Below, in pieces: positions 60,351 through 64,000 of a stretch of DNA of 64,000 nucleotides. Both the position numbers and the translations under genes were made by a program. The number at the start of each line of letters is the position of its first letter. Positions within the stretch are counted from its first letter, which is position 1. Source of the stretch: Aselliscus stoliczkanus (lineage: Eukaryota; Chordata; Mammalia; Chiroptera; Hipposideridae); contig CM066731.1 in the NCBI GenBank assembly GCA_033961575.1, positions 61,161,501-61,225,500 on the forward strand. The letters are read 5' to 3'. The notes below the pieces were generated by a model. The model worked only from the letters and a program-made list of their open reading frames with translations, did not search any database and was not told the DNA's origin.

Positions 60351-62055
60351 CCGTTTTTGGTATTTTAAAACAGTGACAAGATTATTTTTAAAATATGCAA
60401 TGTACCACTACTTTTATGAGTTAGTATATTCATAGAGATTCTGCTGAAATGATTACCTCAGGAAACATCACACATGAATAGTCTGTTTTGTTGCCACGTG
60501 TCTTTCAGTACCCAAGCAAGCTCATACTGATGGGTAAAGGGGAATAATGTGGACATATGGAGAAGTTTCACATGGGAATTTTTTTTTTTGCCCCAAATGG
60601 CAATGTTTTCACCATCAAATAAAAGCAGTTAAACACAGGCTACATGAACGAAAGTTGCAGAGGCATTTAGTGCTATTTGGGATATCCTTGTACCCCACAG
60701 CCTCCCTTTTAGCCCAGTTTTGGCTGCAAGCTCTACCTTCAAAGTCCTTCCAACATGTGGGCATTTTGCTCTGGCTTCCATAATTCAGCAGCCTCAACAT
60801 GTCCTTATTTCTCCTTCCATCAAGCTATAGTCACCACTTTTAAAAATTCCACATGTCTTTTATCTGTGCCAGTATTTTTATTAAATGATTATTTCTTTGT
60901 TGATGCTCTGATTACAAAGTTTCATAAGTTTGGGTGATCTATACCTATTTTTACTTTTTTCTGTTAGTCCTGTGAAATTCCTTCCCTAATACCTCACAAA
61001 ATGATCCTCTCTCAACCTCAAACAAAAGGAGAAAAACTCAGAAAAGAAAAAAAAAAAAAAAAAGACCAACAGCAAGCTGAAAAGAAAACTGGTAAGATTC
61101 CATGACATACAATTTAGAAGAGAATAGAATATCTGGATGTGGTTTCCAAAAACATAATACCAGGGAAAGAAAGTGAAACAAGAAAATCCAAAGAATTCTC
61201 CCTAACATGTCCCTGTGTGAAAGGAAGTGAACGAAAAGGATGAGTATGCAATTTTAGAAAATTAGAAGACAAATTCTCAAGAGTAAGATAGGAGCCCCTA
61301 GCTGCTACCAGCAGCAGCTCACTGGAGATGTGAAAAAATTCTGTGCTCAGCAATTTTTAGCTTAAAGATCCAAAGCAGGAGCACAGCACCCCGGGAATAA
61401 GATACACCTCAGCTGGTGCTTAGGAGTCCAGGTGGTACTGAACATGCTATGTGACAGTTAACAAATTCAGGGGAGAAAAGAGTTTATATTGTCCAACAAA
61501 GGTGGCTTAGTTTACAAAGAGTAGGGAATACCATAATTTTCCAGTTCACAAATGGTTGCTTGGAGTGGGAGATAAACAGGTACGTGTATCAGTCAGGTAA
61601 GACAATGGTGTACCAAAGGATTTTCTACCTATATCAAATTTTTGGAAGTCCTGAACTGAGCCACCAACTTAAAATATGAAGATAACTAAAAACAATATAA
61701 TAATCATGCAAGCATGTTGTTTTACCTTCTCCTCCCAAAGGAAGAAAAATATGTGTGACAAGATCTCCAATTCACTTATGTTACAACTGGGTTGTGCAAG
61801 AAAACTTTATTTTCTCTGTAACTGCTTGGATCTTCTTCACAAGCACGCAGTCAATGGGTAGCAGCAGAAAAGTCGCTAAAGTGTCCTGTATAGTCATTAA
61901 AACAGACACCTGGGTAAATACGCAGTCCCTTTGTGCTGTAGTCTCCACATATCTTCTATCTACATGCCTCCACCAGGCAATGCTATAATTTTTGCTTTCA
62001 ACAGTCATACCTATTTTAAAGATCTTTCAAGGATAAAAATAGTCTGTAATATTTA
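60351..62055. other. AT-rich DNA, nothing recognised
   Basis: A poly-A run lies at about 61,048-61,064. No coding signal is seen. Confidence 0.4.
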
Positions 62056-62077
62056 CCCAGATGTTAACACTTCTTTT

Positions 62078-62432
62078 CTTTTCTTTTTCTTTTTTCTTTG
62101 TTTATTGGGGAATTGGTGAGGGGAACAGGCCCCATCAGCTCCAAGTCAAGTTGTTGTCCTTCAATCTTAGTTGTGGAGGGTGTAAGTTCAGCTCCAAGTC
62201 CAGTCACTGCTTTCAATATGGCGGGGGGACAGGGGTGAGGAGGGAGACACAGCCCACTATCCCATGGGGGAGTTGAACCAGCAACCTTGTTGTTAACAGC
62301 ATGAGCTCTCACCAGCTGAGCCATCCGGCTGCCTGTTGGCAGCTCAGCTCACTGGTCCATGTGGGAATCGAACGGCAACCCTGTTGCTCAGAGCTTGCAC
62401 TCTAACCAACTGAGCCACCAGGCTAGCCCTAT
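62078..62432 (-). mobile_element. Composite SINE with two tandem tRNA-like units
   Basis: Imperfect duplication of about 17 bases: ATGTTAACACTTCTTTT (62,061-62,077) and ATGTTAACATTTCTGTT (62,433-62,449). On the minus strand the first unit is GGTGGCTCAGTTGGTTAGAG with box-B-like GTTCGATTCCC. The second is GGATGGCTCAGCTGGTGAGA with GTTCAACTCCC, about 85 bases later. A different middle (GGGCTGTGTCTCCCTCCTC, GCCATATTGAAAGCAGTGAC) leads to the common tail: CCTCCACAACTAAGATTGAA, CAACAACTTGACTTGGAGC, CCTGTTCCCCTCACCAATTC, CCCAATAAA. A long A/AAAAG-type end follows (T-rich here). Confidence 0.9.
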
Positions 62433-62439
62433 ATGTTAA

Positions 62440-64000
62440 CATTTCTGTTGTTCATTCTTCATTATTGATGTTGTATGTTTCCCTCGGTAGCCTGAAGGAT
62501 TTCCTTTAGCATTTACTGTAGGACAGACCTGCTAGTGATACATTCTCTCCATTTTCATTCATCTGAGAATGTCTATCTTATCTCCATTCCTGAAGGGTTT
62601 CTTTTTGCTGAACACAGAATTCTGGGTTGACATTTCTCTCCTTTTGGCACTTTAAAGATATCGTTCCACTGTCTTCTGGCCTCCATGGCCCCCGACAAGA
62701 AGTCTACAGTCATTTAAATAATTGTTTCCTTCTGTAATGTATCATTCATTCTCTGCTTTCAAGATTTGTCTTTGTAATTGGTTTTTAGCAGTTTGTCCAT
62801 GATGAGACTAGGAATGGTTTTCTTTGAGTTTACCTTATGTGAGTTCTTCCGAACATCTTCAATCTATCAGTGGATCTCTTTCACAATATTGGAAATTTTC
62901 CTGCCAATATTTCTTCAAATATTTTTCAGGCCCACCCTTTTTGCTCCTTCTGAGATTTCACTGACACAAATATTAGTCTATTTAAAATTGTCCCATGGTT
63001 CTCGGGATCTGTTCATATCTTTCAGTATTTTCCCTTTTTTCTTTCAGGTTAGATTATTTGTATTGACCCGTCTTTAAGTTTGCTAACTCTTTCCTTTATT
63101 ATCTCCATTTTGTTATTGAGATCATTCATAAATTTCATCATTACAACTTGTATTTCCAATTCTAAAATTTTTATTTGATTCTTTTTCATAGTTTCTACTT
63201 TTTTTTTTTTTTGAGAATGTCTATCTTTCCACTCGTTTCAGGAGTGTTCACCTTTACCTCACTTCTAAAGTCCTCGTCTGATAACCAATATTTGGGTATT
63301 CTTGGCACTGGTAACCGTTCATTGTATTTATTCTTGGGAATTTGTCAGATATTTCTGTTTTTTGTTTGTTTGTTTGTTTGTTTTTGGAATGTAATTTTGG
63401 ATTGTATACTGGGCATTTTGGATATAAAATTGTGAGACTTTGGAATCTGTTAAGATCCTCTGGAGAATGTTGATTTGTTTGTTTGTTTTAGGAGCCGGTA
63501 AGTCCAGTTGTGTTCAGATCACATTCTGTCTTATGTTTTCTGGGTTCCAGTTAGGTTTTCAAAGCCTTTGCCATGCTGTTTGGATCTGCTCAGCATATGT
63601 GTCACTTAGTGGTTAGTCTGAGACTTGGGTGGTAGTTTTTATTGCAGTCCAGACCCTGAAGCTTTTGCTCTATTTCTTTGCCGATGCAGCATGGAAGTTG
63701 GGCTGGTTGTTACACAGATAGGGGATGCCTTTCTCCGGGCCTCTCCTCTCCAAAATTTTCCCCACTCTCCCTAGCTTTCAGAAGTCACTTTTCCTAGCTG
63801 TCTGGCTAGAAAACTGGGTTTCTCTAGGATGTTTAGCCCCCAGCACTGGGATCACCCTCAGTGCTAAGCAGTGAGATAAAAATGACAGGTGAGATACCCG
63901 ACATTATTCAGCCTGTAGGGGCCCCATTATCCCAGTTCTGCCAGAGAGACTCATATTCTCTTAGAGATTATAGGTGCCTTTACTGCTGCCATCACCTGGC
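62440..64000 (-). mobile_element. Old L1, 5' / ORF1 region, antisense, runs off the edge
   Basis: The text follows in order the reverse complement of the L1M 5' region and first reading frame: CACAGAATTCTGGGTTGACA, CCACTGTCTTCTGGCCTCCA, GACAAGAAGTCTACAGTCAT, GGAAATTTTCCTGCCAATAT, TTCTTCAAATATTTTTCAGG, TATTGAGATCATTCATAAAT, TGTATACTGGGCATTTTGGA. Plus-strand frames inside it are antisense noise. A (GTTT)n run lies near 63,358-63,383. The rest of the element lies beyond the window. Confidence 0.8.

Noticed and set aside
62778..63435. Hydrophobic plus-strand frames
   Set aside because: They are the antisense of an old L1 5' region.
1..64000. CRISPR arrays, operons, bacterial or phage genes
   Set aside because: No spaced direct repeats and no dense coding; the repeat content is that of a mammalian genome.

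Overview
This window is mammalian nuclear DNA, and I see no protein-coding exon or RNA gene in it that I can support. Decayed LINE-2, MIR, hAT-Charlie (MER5-type), Tigger/MER2, MLT1-like LTR and old L1 copies are what a placental mammal genome carries. On top of these sit younger tRNA-derived SINEs with GGCCGGCC-type heads (GAGTGGCGCAGTGGTTAAGC or GTGGCTCAGTTGGTTAGAG). I associate these with bats, probably the horseshoe-bat side of the order, but I have no database match, so the host assignment is inference. All long reading frames fall in repeats, low-complexity DNA or sequence with no protein character.

Layout. Bases 1-620 are GC-rich and dense in CpG, and look like the edge of a CpG island continuing to the left. 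From 620 to 7,050 the DNA is mostly single-copy, broken by a long (TC)n tract at 4,431. From 7,050 to 16,600 there are MIRs, L1 fragments, L2 fragments and three tRNA-derived SINEs with clear target-site duplications. A Tigger/MER2 piece (16,605) and a rearranged, palindromic mariner element (17,945-18,471) follow. From 20,000 to 33,300 old repeats dominate: MER5-type elements, a TA-flanked MITE at 23,118, L2, possible LTR remnants and an MLT1-like LTR. From 33,300 to 42,800 lies the largest mostly repeat-free block, with one SINE at 39,600. From 42,850 an L2 is split by an L1. Further SINEs lie at 46,933, 48,732, 56,280 and 62,078, an L1 3' end at 53,490-54,470, and an antisense L1 runs off the right edge from 62,440.

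The most interesting content is mobile DNA. (1) A group of long composite SINEs combines different tRNA-like heads, a common CAGC-rich body and a common 3' tail with AATAAA. One copy has two tRNA-like units in tandem. (2) A mariner derivative has two arms of about 170 bp that are inverted copies of the transposon's 3' end, around a transposase core fragment; a transcript would fold into a long hairpin. (3) A 189-bp MITE has well-matched terminal inverted repeats. The single-copy blocks may hold regulatory DNA of a flanking gene, but this needs cross-species alignment. Boundaries of old repeats are approximate, and repeat family names come from remembered consensus sequence, not from a search.
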